Source: Candidatus Atribacter hydrocarboniphilus
Lineage (GTDB): Bacteria > Atribacterota > Atribacteria > Atribacterales > Atribacteraceae
Direction: 5' to 3'
Assembly (NCBI GenBank): GCA_003542295.1
Contig: DPKX01000221.1
Span: forward strand, 1-13,098
DNA: 13,098 bases
Numbering within the stretch: position 1 is the stretch's first letter; every line of letters starts with the position of its first letter. A program made the translations under genes and the position numbers. Below are positions 6,282 to 13,098 of the stretch, piece after piece. The notes beneath the pieces are model-generated. The model ran no database searches. It had not been told where the DNA came from and saw only the letters and a program-made list of their open reading frames with translations.

Positions 6282-7193
6282 ATGAAAATTGCCCAAAATA
6301 TTACTCAACTCATAGGAAATACTCCTTTAGTTCGTCTTTCTAAATTGGGTGCCTATCTCCCCGGGGAGGTAGTTGCCAAACTTGAATACTTAAACCCATG
6401 TGGAAGCGTGAAAGATCGTATTGGAGTATCAATGATAAACGAAGCTGAAAAAAATGGTTCTATAAGTAAAGATACCTTGATAATCGAACCAACCAGCGGG
6501 AATACTGGTATCGCCTTAGCTTTTGTCTGTGCTCAACGAGGATATAAATTAATACTCACCATGCCTGAAAGCGTATCCGTCGAAAGAAAAAAAATTCTTT
6601 CCTGGTTCGGGGCTAATCTAATCCTCACTCCTTCAGAAGAAGGAATGCAAGGATCAATCAAAAAAGCAGAAGAATTGGCAAAAGAGAAGGCTAATTCTTT
6701 TTTGCCAATGCAATTTAAAAATCCTGCTAATCCAAAAATTCATCGAGAAACAACCGCTGAAGAAATATGGACTGATACCGATGGGCTAATTGATATTTTG
6801 GTCTGTGGAGTAGGAACCGGAGGGACACTCACGGGAACTGCTGAAGTTTTAAAAGATCGGAAACCGTCCCTTAAGGTAGTTGCCGTTGAACCCAAAAAGT
6901 CAGCAGTATTATCAGGAGGAACCCCAGCTTCTCATCGTATCCAGGGAATTGGAGCCGGCTTCATCCCTGAAGTGTTACGTCGAGAATTGATTGATGAAGT
7001 CATTCCAGTTGAGGATGAAGACGCCTTTTCAACGGCAAAATGCATCGCTCAAATCGAAGGTATCCATGTTGGTATATCAAGCGGAGCAGCTGGTTGGGCG
7101 GCACTTCAATTGGCAAAACGAAAGGGAAATCAAGGGAAGTTGATTGTGGCTATTTTTCCTGACACTGGAGAACGATATTTATCAGTTTGGTAA
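6282..7193 (+). CDS. cysK: Cysteine synthase (O-acetylserine sulfhydrylase), PLP-dependent
   Basis: This cytoplasmic enzyme makes cysteine from O-acetylserine and sulfide, and at 303 residues it has the usual length. It has the N-terminal 'I-G-N-T-P-L-V' block (11-17), the PLP lysine K44 in N-P-C-G-S-V-K-D-R, the substrate loop T71-S-G-N-T75, the phosphate-binding loop G178-T-G-G-T182 and the C-terminal 'S-S-G-A-A' element. 'E-G-M-Q-G-S' at 120-125 also fits CysK. CysM or a cystathionine beta-synthase-like relative cannot be excluded by eye. In this cluster it can supply cysteine, or fix the sulfide that neighbouring thiolation enzymes may use. It lies 8 bp before larE and is probably co-transcribed with it. 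Confidence 0.88.
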   Translation: MKIAQNITQLIGNTPLVRLSKLGAYLPGEVVAKLEYLNPCGSVKDRIGVSMINEAEKNGSISKDTLIIEPTSGNTGIALAFVCAQRGYKLILTMPESVSVERKKILSWFGANLILTPSEEGMQGSIKKAEELAKEKANSFLPMQFKNPANPKIHRETTAEEIWTDTDGLIDILVCGVGTGGTLTGTAEVLKDRKPSLKVVAVEPKKSAVLSGGTPASHRIQGIGAGFIPEVLRRELIDEVIPVEDEDAFSTAKCIAQIEGIHVGISSGAAGWAALQLAKRKGNQGKLIVAIFPDTGERYLSVW

Positions 7194-7201
7194 AGAGATT
7201 C

Positions 7202-8029
7202 ATGGATAATATTATTAAAACTAAATTCGATAAATTACTACAAATTTTACATGACCTCAAGAATTGTTTGGTTGCCTATTCCGGTGGTATTGATAGTACT
7301 TTTTTGCTTTTTGCCAGTCATGAGGTATTGGGAGATAAAACCAGCGGGATTCTGATCGATACACTCTTTTTGCCAAAAAGTGAAAAATGCCTCGCTCTCA
7401 AGACCGCCAGCCAACTAAATCTTCCCTTAATAGTTCAAGAGATAAACCTTCTTCAATATTCTTCAATTATTCGAAATCAACCAAACCGTTGTTATTTTTG
7501 TAAAAAAATACTCTTTGAAACTATTCAAGAAGTAGCCAATCAGAAAAATTTTCAATTCATTACCGAAGGCTCAAATACCGATGACCTAAATGATTTTCGT
7601 CCGGGAATAAAAGCTATTCAAGAAATGGGAATTAAAAGCCCCTTGGTGGATGCAGGTTTTACCAAGGAAGAAATTCGTCAATTATCTAAAGAAAAGAACC
7701 TACCAACCTGGAATAAACCCTCGTTTTCTTGCTTAGCTACCCGCATTCCCTTTGGAACAACTATATCTTCTGAACATTTGGATCGAATCGAAAAAGCAGA
7801 ATTATTTCTTAACCAACTGGGTTTTGACCAATTTCGGGTAAGGGATCATTATCCAATTGCTCGAATTGAAATTCTCTTGTCCAATAAAAATTTTGCTCGA
7901 ATTCGTGACTATCGTCACCAAATCGTCGAAAGATTAAAATCCTTAGGATACCAAAGGGTTACATTAGACCTTGAGGGATATCGTTCTGGCAGTATGAATG
8001 AAGAACCTAAAATCAGGGAGTTAAAGTGA
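7202..8029 (+). CDS. larE: LarE-family ATP-dependent sulfur transferase, three-cysteine type
   Basis: This 275-residue PP-loop protein is similar to LarE, which adenylates and thiolates pyridinium-3,5-dicarboxylate during synthesis of the nickel-pincer cofactor of lactate racemase. The PP-loop is S27-G-G-I-D-S32. C97-x2-C100 lies in 'R-C-Y-F-C-K', and C177 lies in 'K-P-S-F-S-C-L-A-T-R', where Lactobacillus LarE has its sacrificial Cys176. LarE enzymes with this extra C-x2-C pair are known to bind a [4Fe-4S] cluster rather than giving up a cysteine sulfur. The 'R-P-G' motif (133-135) and T169-W-N-K-P are also typical. I chose ATG 7202 because TTG 7187 overlaps cysK and has no ribosome site; the one before 7202 (AAAGAGA) is weak. 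No larA, larB or larC is present here, so the substrate could differ. The stop overlaps the mnmA start. Confidence 0.85.
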   Translation: MDNIIKTKFDKLLQILHDLKNCLVAYSGGIDSTFLLFASHEVLGDKTSGILIDTLFLPKSEKCLALKTASQLNLPLIVQEINLLQYSSIIRNQPNRCYFCKKILFETIQEVANQKNFQFITEGSNTDDLNDFRPGIKAIQEMGIKSPLVDAGFTKEEIRQLSKEKNLPTWNKPSFSCLATRIPFGTTISSEHLDRIEKAELFLNQLGFDQFRVRDHYPIARIEILLSNKNFARIRDYRHQIVERLKSLGYQRVTLDLEGYRSGSMNEEPKIRELK

Positions 8030-9084
8030 AAACAAAAAAAATATTAATTGCTATGAGTGGAGGAGTCGATTCTTCGGTTGCTGCTTTCCTCTTAAAAAAA
8101 CAAGGATATCAAGTTTATGGGATTACTATGGCTTTTCAGGTAACTCACGGTTCTTCGAACGATCCACGTTTAGGATCAGCCTTAAACGATGCGAAAAGGG
8201 TATGTGAAATTCTTGAGATTCCTCATCAAACCCTTGAATTAAGCACTGAGTTTGAAAAGGAAGTCGTAAAGCCTTTTATAAAAGAATATTTATCAGGAAG
8301 AACTCCCAACCCGTGTGTAATCTGTAATCGGCAGATAAAATTTGGTTTTCTGTTTAATTATGCTATGAAAAATGGCTTTGACTTTTTTGCCACCGGACAT
8401 TATGCTCAAATTGACTTTATCAACAATCAATTTTTTTTAAGAAAACCTCGGGATCGTTCGAAAGATCAAACTTATTTTTTATACGGCATCCCCCGGGAAA
8501 CCCTCGATAGAATTCTTTTCCCATTGGCTCACCTTACCAAAGAAGAGGTTAAATCTCTTTCTGATCAACTCGATTTACAAATGGATGAAAAACCCGAGAG
8601 TCAGGATATTTGTTTTCTTCCTCAGGGAAGCTATCGTGATTTTATTAAAAACCGCTCTCATCTGGATCTATCAGGTCCGATCATTAACCTCCAAGGAGAA
8701 GTGCTTGGTCACCACGATGGAATATATCTATATACTATCGGCCAAAGAAAAGGGTTAGGACTCAGTAGTTCGCATCCTTTCTATGTTGTCGATATCGATC
8801 ATTCTCGAAATGCTGTAATAGTCGGTGAAAAAAAAGATTTATCAGCCATGGCTCTGGTTGCCACTCAAGTGAATTTCTTGGTCGATAGAATCCCTGACCA
8901 GGAAATTTTTGCTCTCATACGTTATTCCCAGAAAGAACACCAATGCACACTAGAAAAAATAAACCATGAAATAAAGGTCAATTTTTATAAAAAATTGGAA
9001 AATATAACCCCTGGTCAATCAGTTGTTTGGTACACTCGTGAAGGAATCGTAATCGGAGGAGGAACCATTAAGGAGGTTTTATGA
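8026..9084 (+). CDS. mnmA: tRNA-specific 2-thiouridylase MnmA, C-x-x-C type
   Basis: This enzyme inserts sulfur at C2 of wobble uridine 34 in tRNAs for Lys, Glu and Gln. It has 352 residues, the normal length. The PP-loop is S11-G-G-V-D-S16. The family's N-P-x-x-C-N-x-x-I-K-F motif is N95-P-C97-V-I-C100-N, so it carries two cysteines where E. coli MnmA has D-x-x-C. The second active-site cysteine is C196 in 'Q-D-I-C-F'. The K-D-Q-(T/S)-Y-F-L block is at 146-152, and the C-terminal beta-barrel region is present. The C-x-x-C form is associated with a [4Fe-4S]-dependent mechanism. The start is GTG 8026, which overlaps the larE stop as GTGA, with GGGAG (8016-8020) upstream. The stop overlaps nadA as ATGA. 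MnmA often lies beside a cysteine desulfurase gene, which is absent here. Confidence 0.93.
   Translation: MKTKKILIAMSGGVDSSVAAFLLKKQGYQVYGITMAFQVTHGSSNDPRLGSALNDAKRVCEILEIPHQTLELSTEFEKEVVKPFIKEYLSGRTPNPCVICNRQIKFGFLFNYAMKNGFDFFATGHYAQIDFINNQFFLRKPRDRSKDQTYFLYGIPRETLDRILFPLAHLTKEEVKSLSDQLDLQMDEKPESQDICFLPQGSYRDFIKNRSHLDLSGPIINLQGEVLGHHDGIYLYTIGQRKGLGLSSSHPFYVVDIDHSRNAVIVGEKKDLSAMALVATQVNFLVDRIPDQEIFALIRYSQKEHQCTLEKINHEIKVNFYKKLENITPGQSVVWYTREGIVIGGGTIKEVL
9071..9076 (+). promoter_or_regulatory. Strong ribosome site for nadA
   Basis: AGGAGG lies inside the end of mnmA. Two adjacent in-frame ATGs follow. The first (9081) is 4 nt away and the second (9084) is 7 nt away. The second has the better spacing, so the protein may begin with Met-Asn rather than Met-Met-Asn. 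Confidence 0.7.
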
Positions 9085-9995
9085 TGAATGCGGTCACCCA
9101 ACAAATTAAAGAATTAAAAAAAATGAAAAATGCGATTATTTTAGTTCATAACTATCAACCCCCTGACATACAGGATATAGCGGATTTTTTAGGGGATTCT
9201 TTGGGTTTGAGCATTGAAGCCAGCCGAACTAATGCCGATATAATCGTTTTTTGTGGTGTTCGTTTTATGGCAGAAACCGCCAAAATTCTCTCTCCGAATA
9301 AAGTTGTGCTCCTTCCTGAGAAAAATGCTGGTTGTCCTATGGCAGACACCATTACCGTACAAGAAGTTAAAAAGCTTAAATCAGAACATCCCAAAGCTAC
9401 GGTACTTGCCTATGTGAATACTACTGCAGATGTTAAGGCTGAATGTGACATTTGCTGTACATCGGCCAACGCCCTAAAGATTGTTACCGATGGATTAAAA
9501 GAAATTAAAGAAATTATTTTTATTCCTGATAAAAACTTAGCTAATTATGTTTCGAGAAAAACTGGGCGTCAATTTATTCTCTGGGACGGAGATTGTCCAA
9601 TTCATGCTCATATTCTTCCTGAACATATCCATTTTCAAAAAAAACTCCATCCCGATGCGTTAGTTGTTGTTCACCCTGAATGTCTTCCTGAAGTGATTGA
9701 TTTAGCTGATGAGGTTCAATCAACCGAAGGAATGTCCCGATTTATTGGTCAATCCAAAAATAGCGAATTTATCATTGGAACCGAGGTTGGCATTCTCTAT
9801 CGTCTTCGTAAAGAAAATCCTGAGAAAAATTTTTATCCCGCTTCAGCACGAGCCATCTGTTCCGATATGAAAAAAATAACCTTGGAAAAGGTTCTCTATT
9901 CTCTCCGTTTTGGTTACGGAGAGATTAACTTACCCGAGACAATTCGCCAGCGAGCCGAACGAAGCATTCAGCGTATGTTAGAGTATAAATCTTAA
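9081..9995 (+). CDS. nadA: Quinolinate synthase NadA ([4Fe-4S] enzyme)
   Basis: This enzyme condenses iminoaspartate with dihydroxyacetone phosphate to quinolinate, the precursor of NAD. It has 304 residues, the size of the short NadA form known from Thermotoga. The three cluster ligands are recognisable: C85 in 'A-G-C-P-M-A-D', C172 in 'W-D-G-D-C-P-I-H' and C260 in 'A-I-C-S-D-M'. H23 in 'H-N-Y', S40 in 'G-D-S-L', the S-A-N block (128-130) and H198-P-E-C are further active-site elements. ATG 9081 is taken as the start, but 9084 fits the ribosome site better. The overlap with mnmA (ATGA) indicates translational coupling. NadB or aspartate dehydrogenase and NadC are not in this window. The stop is 20 bp from the convergent cupin gene, and no terminator is visible in that gap. 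Confidence 0.94.
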   Translation: MMNAVTQQIKELKKMKNAIILVHNYQPPDIQDIADFLGDSLGLSIEASRTNADIIVFCGVRFMAETAKILSPNKVVLLPEKNAGCPMADTITVQEVKKLKSEHPKATVLAYVNTTADVKAECDICCTSANALKIVTDGLKEIKEIIFIPDKNLANYVSRKTGRQFILWDGDCPIHAHILPEHIHFQKKLHPDALVVVHPECLPEVIDLADEVQSTEGMSRFIGQSKNSEFIIGTEVGILYRLRKENPEKNFYPASARAICSDMKKITLEKVLYSLRFGYGEINLPETIRQRAERSIQRMLEYKS

Positions 9996-10015
9996 CTCGA
10001 ACTTATCTCTCATAA

Positions 10016-10375
10016 TCAAAGAACAATTTCATCTTCTTTTTTCCAGGCTGGATCAACAATACAAAGAAATACCAGATCTTGGCTCCCAGTGTTTTCAATG
10101 AACTGTATGGATTTAGGCGGAATGTAGATGGTCGAGCCTTCCTCCACCTGCTCGATTTGACTATTTATGTGCACAATCCCTTTGCCAGATAAAATATAAT
10201 ATACCTCAGATGAATAGAGATAATGAGGCTGAGATGCGCGCCCGGATGGAAGAGTAGCATGGGCAAGACTGTAATGGATTTCAATTCCTAATTTATCCGG
10301 ATGGAGTATTTCACGAAGTCTAGTTAAATCACCAGCTATGAATTCATCACAGTCTTCCAGTCTTCGGAGTAGCAT
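10016..10375 (-). CDS. Small single-domain cupin protein with altered metal-site residues
   Basis: This is a 119-residue protein of the cupin superfamily with no signal peptide. The first cupin motif is at 45-66 (G45, P50-H51, E57, then I-L-S-G-K-G), and the second is at 80-95 (G80, I-P-P at 85-87, N95). Of the usual ligands H-x-H, E and H, only H51 and E57 are seen. The second histidine position is L53, and the last histidine is replaced by Q91. The ending D-P-A-W is shared with a group of small bacterial cupins I recall with the same changes, so this is probably a family trait and not decay. No reaction or ligand can be assigned. AGGAGGA (10381-10387) supports the start. It follows cobQ after 19 bp, probably in one transcript. 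Confidence 0.75.
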   Translation of the reverse strand: MLLRRLEDCDEFIAGDLTRLREILHPDKLGIEIHYSLAHATLPSGRASQPHYLYSSEVYYILSGKGIVHINSQIEQVEEGSTIYIPPKSIQFIENTGSQDLVFLCIVDPAWKKEDEIVL

Positions 10376-10394
10376 AAAGATCCTCCTGTTGTAT

Positions 10395-11888
10395 TTAAAA
10401 ATTCTCTATCAAGCTTTCTATTCTTTCAATATCGAGGTAGGTTTCAAGAAAGCCTGCCAAACGGTCAAGCTCTTTTTCTACGACTTCCTGCCAGGATTGG
10501 GAAATCGATGATATGGCTGCTAACCCTTTTCTTTTGCGAAGCAAATTGACAAAATATCTTCTAAATGATCCATCATCAAACAATCCATGAAGGTAGGTTC
10601 CGAATATCTGATTATAGATTACTATACCTTCAGGTTCGATGCTGTTCCCCAAATTGAGATTAAAAAGTGGTTCATAGGCTTGTAGGAAAGAGCCTTTCCC
10701 CTGATGAATTTCATACCCTTTCACTGAAATTTGTTCAGCTTTTGCCAAACATCCTTGTCTAGTTTTGAGGGTCTTTTCTTTCTCAAAAAAGGTTTTCATC
10801 GGAATGATTCTCAATCCATCCATATCACCTTGGTAGTCTTCATTTCCATCGATATCTATTATAGATTCTCCCAGCATTTGATAACCACCACAGACTCCTA
10901 ACACCACCCCACCATTGTTGATATAGCTTTCCAAACGTTCTTGAAAATTAAATTTCTTCAGCCATTGAAGGTCTCGAATAGTATTTTTACTTCCGGGAAG
11001 CATTATCACGTCAAACTTACTAAGATTTTCATCAGGAAAAATGTATTGAGTTTCCACATCAGGCTCATTCGTTAATGGGTCAAAATCGGTGAAATTTGAA
11101 ATATGGGGTAGGCGAATAATACCAACTTGAATGTCGACGGTTTTGGGTGACTTATATGAGTTTTCAATTTTTTCCGTCATACTATCTTCATCATCCAGCT
11201 GAAAGCGAGAATAAGGAACAACACCCACGACTGGAATTTGAGTTAATTTTTCAATTTCTTTTAATCCTGGTTCTAAAATTGCATAATTTCCTCTGAATTT
11301 ATTGATAATGAAACCCCTCAGCAATTCTCTTTCCTCTTGAATCATAAGTGCCCAGGTTCCATAAAGTTGTGCAAATACCCCGCCTTTTTCAATATCACCA
11401 ATGAGAAATACTGGTATATGCGCATATCGAGCTACCGACATATTGACCAGATCCTGTTCTCGTAAATTTATCTCTGCTGGACTACCAGCCCCTTCAATGC
11501 AGATGAGGTCATATTCCTCAGCAAGTGAATCCAAGCTTTCGACGACCTTCTCCCAGAGAAATTTTTTATACTGATAATACTCATAAGCTTCATGAGTCTC
11601 CCAGATTTTTCCGCGAACAATCACCTGGCTCATGCAGTCTCCCTGGGGTTTTAGTAAAATTGGGTTCATTCGGGAATCAGGATCAATCAGAGCTGCTCGA
11701 GCTTGCAGCATCTGTGCTCTGCCTATTTCCTCACCGAATGGTGTCACCCCTGAGTTTAAAGACATATTTTGTGCTTTAAACGGAGCAACTCTTATGCCTT
11801 TTCGCGCAAATATTCGGCAAAAACCTGCTGTAATAAGGCTTTTCCCAACACCAGATCCAGTTCCTTGAAACATAATATAGCGCGCCAT
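10395..11888 (-). CDS. cobQ: Cobyric acid synthase CobQ/CbiP
   Basis: This glutamine-dependent enzyme amidates four side chains of adenosylcobyrinic acid a,c-diamide in cobalamin synthesis. It has 497 residues, the normal length. The N-terminal dethiobiotin-synthetase-like domain has the nucleotide loop G9-T-G-S-G-V-G-K-S17, then 'K-A-Q-N-M-S-L-N' (38-45) and 'E-G-A-G-S-P-A-E' (132-139). The C-terminal class I glutaminase domain has nucleophile C333 in 'G-V-C-G-G-Y-Q' and H434 in 'Y-L-H-G-L-F'. The start is ATG 11888, which gives the family's usual beginning. An upstream in-frame ATG at 11918 would add ten unrelated residues and lacks the ribosome site. No other corrin genes and no cobalamin riboswitch are visible, so the rest of the pathway must lie elsewhere. 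The cupin gene follows it. Confidence 0.95.
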   Translation of the reverse strand: MARYIMFQGTGSGVGKSLITAGFCRIFARKGIRVAPFKAQNMSLNSGVTPFGEEIGRAQMLQARAALIDPDSRMNPILLKPQGDCMSQVIVRGKIWETHEAYEYYQYKKFLWEKVVESLDSLAEEYDLICIEGAGSPAEINLREQDLVNMSVARYAHIPVFLIGDIEKGGVFAQLYGTWALMIQEERELLRGFIINKFRGNYAILEPGLKEIEKLTQIPVVGVVPYSRFQLDDEDSMTEKIENSYKSPKTVDIQVGIIRLPHISNFTDFDPLTNEPDVETQYIFPDENLSKFDVIMLPGSKNTIRDLQWLKKFNFQERLESYINNGGVVLGVCGGYQMLGESIIDIDGNEDYQGDMDGLRIIPMKTFFEKEKTLKTRQGCLAKAEQISVKGYEIHQGKGSFLQAYEPLFNLNLGNSIEPEGIVIYNQIFGTYLHGLFDDGSFRRYFVNLLRKRKGLAAISSISQSWQEVVEKELDRLAGFLETYLDIERIESLIENF

Positions 11889-11894
11889 AAACCA

Positions 11895-11900
11895 CTCCTC
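11895..11900 (-). promoter_or_regulatory. Ribosome site that fixes the cobQ start
   Basis: On the minus strand GAGGAG lies 6 nt before the ATG at 11888. This places the start ten residues inside the longest reading frame, in agreement with the family's conserved N-terminus. Confidence 0.8.
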
Positions 11901-11966
11901 GAAAATATACTGATTCAAATTTTATCATAGGGAAGAAAATCTCAGCCTATCCTGAAAATCTATATG

Positions 11967-11999
11967 CGGGCATGATAAATCAAGCCCCTACAAAAGAAT
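11967..11999 (+). repeat. Dispersed palindromic repeat, copy 2
   Basis: This copy is identical to 4889-4921 at 32 of 33 positions. The hairpin arms are 11968-11975 and 11980-11987 around TAAA, with the same A-A mismatch as copy 1. It lies in the 140-bp divergent gap between cobQ and the TolC-like gene. I saw no convincing promoter in either direction in the rest of this gap. Confidence 0.7.
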
Positions 12000-12028
12000 T
12001 AAAAAGAATAAAACTTGAGGTTAGGAAA

Positions 12029-13098
12029 ATGTCCTTAAAAAATAAGAAGAAACCATGTCACCCTTTCATGTATGGAATGGTAATCATGTCTTTCATTTTG
12101 TTTATGACTTTAATAACCTTTGCCGATGAAACGAAAAAAACTCCTCTTACTCTTACAGAAGCAGTTAGAATTGCCTTAGAGAATGGAAATGATATGAAAA
12201 AAGCTCTATTTGAGCTGAAAAAGAGTGAATTGACCTATCAACAGACCAAAGCAGATTTACTTCTAAATCCATCTATTTTAAGCGAGCTTTCCAACCAAAC
12301 CGCACTTTTGGTTGCTCAGCGTAATTATGAAATCACTCGTTCCAACCAGGTACAAGTCGTAGAAGAAGCTTATTATAATATCCTCAAACTTCAAAGGTTA
12401 GTTGCCTTATCTCAAGAAAACATTAACCGTTCTCAAAAACAATTGGAAAATGTAAAAGCTAAATATTCATTAGGAATGGTTGCCCAAATTGATGTCATCT
12501 CAGCAGAATACGAATTGTCAAAAGCTCAATCCGATCGCTTGAATGCAGAAAGTAATTTACAGATAGCCAAAATGAATTTTAACCAGCTTTTAGGACGAGA
12601 TTTAAACATTCTGGTTGAATTAACCACTGAGTTGGCATTTAACCCTTCAGTTGTTGATTTGAAACAAAGTACAGACTATGCCCTAACCCACCGTTTAGAG
12701 ATAAAAAAAGCTGAAGACGAAGTTGCTTTGAAAACCAAAGAAGTCCAAGTTAATACCAATGACTATACTCCTCTTCTTAACCAAAAAAAATCACAAGTTG
12801 ATTTAGAAATTTCGAAAGTTAGCCTTGAAAACATTCAAAATAACATACTTATCGAATTACAGCAAAATTACGAATCGTTAAAAAATACCGAACGAAATGT
12901 TCCTTTGCAAGAAAAGAATTTAAACAAAGCTAACGAATATCTTAAAATTGCTGAAGCTCGTTTCGATGCCGGAGCCATTACCAGCATCGAACTCATCGAT
13001 GCTCGAAATGATGCCTATGAAGCAGAAAATGCCTATTTACAAGCGGTTTTTGATTACAATGTGGCCATGTCGAAATTTTATAATTCTTTAGGAATGTC
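12029..13098 (+). CDS. TolC/OEP-family secreted protein, 3' end outside window, apparently lacking beta-barrel hairpins
   Basis: The frame is open from ATG 12029 to the window end (356 codons) without a stop. GAGG (12017-12020) lies 8 nt before the start. The N-terminus is a clear signal peptide: K4-N-K-K-K, a hydrophobic stretch at 13-31, and probable cleavage after A32. Two OEP-type repeats follow. The first begins T41-L-T-E-A-V-R-I-A-L and contains 'K-Y-S-L-G-M-V-A-Q-I-D-V'. The second ends with 'R-F-D-A-G-A-I-T-S-I-E-L-I-D-A-R', the family's helix-turn signature. In each repeat the stretch that normally forms two membrane beta strands is missing: by rough alignment to E. coli TolC it is about 36 residues shorter in repeat 1 and about 50 in repeat 2. 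What remains is almost wholly helical. The role in export is inferred from the family only; no efflux pump genes are in view. Confidence 0.82.
   Translation, partial: MSLKNKKKPCHPFMYGMVIMSFILFMTLITFADETKKTPLTLTEAVRIALENGNDMKKALFELKKSELTYQQTKADLLLNPSILSELSNQTALLVAQRNYEITRSNQVQVVEEAYYNILKLQRLVALSQENINRSQKQLENVKAKYSLGMVAQIDVISAEYELSKAQSDRLNAESNLQIAKMNFNQLLGRDLNILVELTTELAFNPSVVDLKQSTDYALTHRLEIKKAEDEVALKTKEVQVNTNDYTPLLNQKKSQVDLEISKVSLENIQNNILIELQQNYESLKNTERNVPLQEKNLNKANEYLKIAEARFDAGAITSIELIDARNDAYEAENAYLQAVFDYNVAMSKFYNSLGM

Noticed and set aside
11525..11868. Two plus-strand reading frames opposite cobQ
   Set aside because: They are shadows of the conserved N-terminal domain of cobQ and overlap each other in different frames. 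Neither resembles a known family.
11889..12028. Cobalamin riboswitch upstream of cobQ
   Set aside because: No B12-box-like sequence is seen on the minus strand, and the 140-bp gap, which contains a palindromic repeat, is short for this class.
1..13098. tRNA, rRNA, insertion sequence or phage genes
   Set aside because: No tRNA cloverleaf with T-loop consensus, rRNA segment, transposase or integrase was recognised on either strand.

Overview
The window comes from an AT-rich bacterial chromosome. It is gene-dense, uses the standard code with TGA stops, and has purine-rich Shine-Dalgarno sites (GGAGG, GAGG, AGGAGG) before most genes. The gene content suggests an anaerobe: four consecutive enzymes whose cysteine patterns fit [4Fe-4S] cluster binding, an RseC-type redox membrane protein, cobyric acid synthase and a polyamine ABC importer. 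A TolC-family protein implies a diderm-type envelope. A deep-branching anaerobe such as Atribacterota would fit, but the lineage cannot be fixed from this sequence alone.

Layout. (1) 1-3536, + strand: spermidine/putrescine-type ABC importer. The 3' part of a solute-binding protein gene (potD-like) ends at a strong intrinsic terminator and is followed by tightly packed potA-potB-potC. (2) 3543-4742, - strand: a two-gene unit, radC then an RseC/MucC-family gene, converging on potC. (3) 4743-5159: a gene-free divergent regulatory region. It has back-to-back sigma-70-like promoters, a 13-nt direct repeat that duplicates a -10 box, three degenerate palindromic repeat units and two further inverted repeats. 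(4) 5160-9995, + strand: a compact cluster of a PP-loop ATPase of the tRNA-thiolase type, cysteine synthase, LarE, MnmA and NadA; the last four genes are 8 bp apart or overlap by 4 nt. (5) 10016-11888, - strand: cobyric acid synthase followed by a small cupin gene. (6) 11889-12028: a divergent intergenic region with a second copy of one palindromic repeat. (7) 12029-13098, + strand: a secreted TolC/OEP-family protein that runs off the window and does not appear to encode the usual beta-barrel hairpins.

How the genes work together. The central cluster is the most interesting part. Three different PP-loop ATPases each carry a C-x-x-C pair plus a distant third cysteine, the arrangement known from [4Fe-4S]-dependent sulfur-transfer enzymes. 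They lie with a cysteine synthase and with quinolinate synthase, itself a three-cysteine [4Fe-4S] enzyme, and no cysteine desulfurase is present. I infer a sulfur-handling operon that may run on Fe-S-bound or free sulfide rather than on a persulfide relay. The flanking genes (polyamine uptake, RadC/RseC, CobQ/cupin, TolC-like) are separate units.
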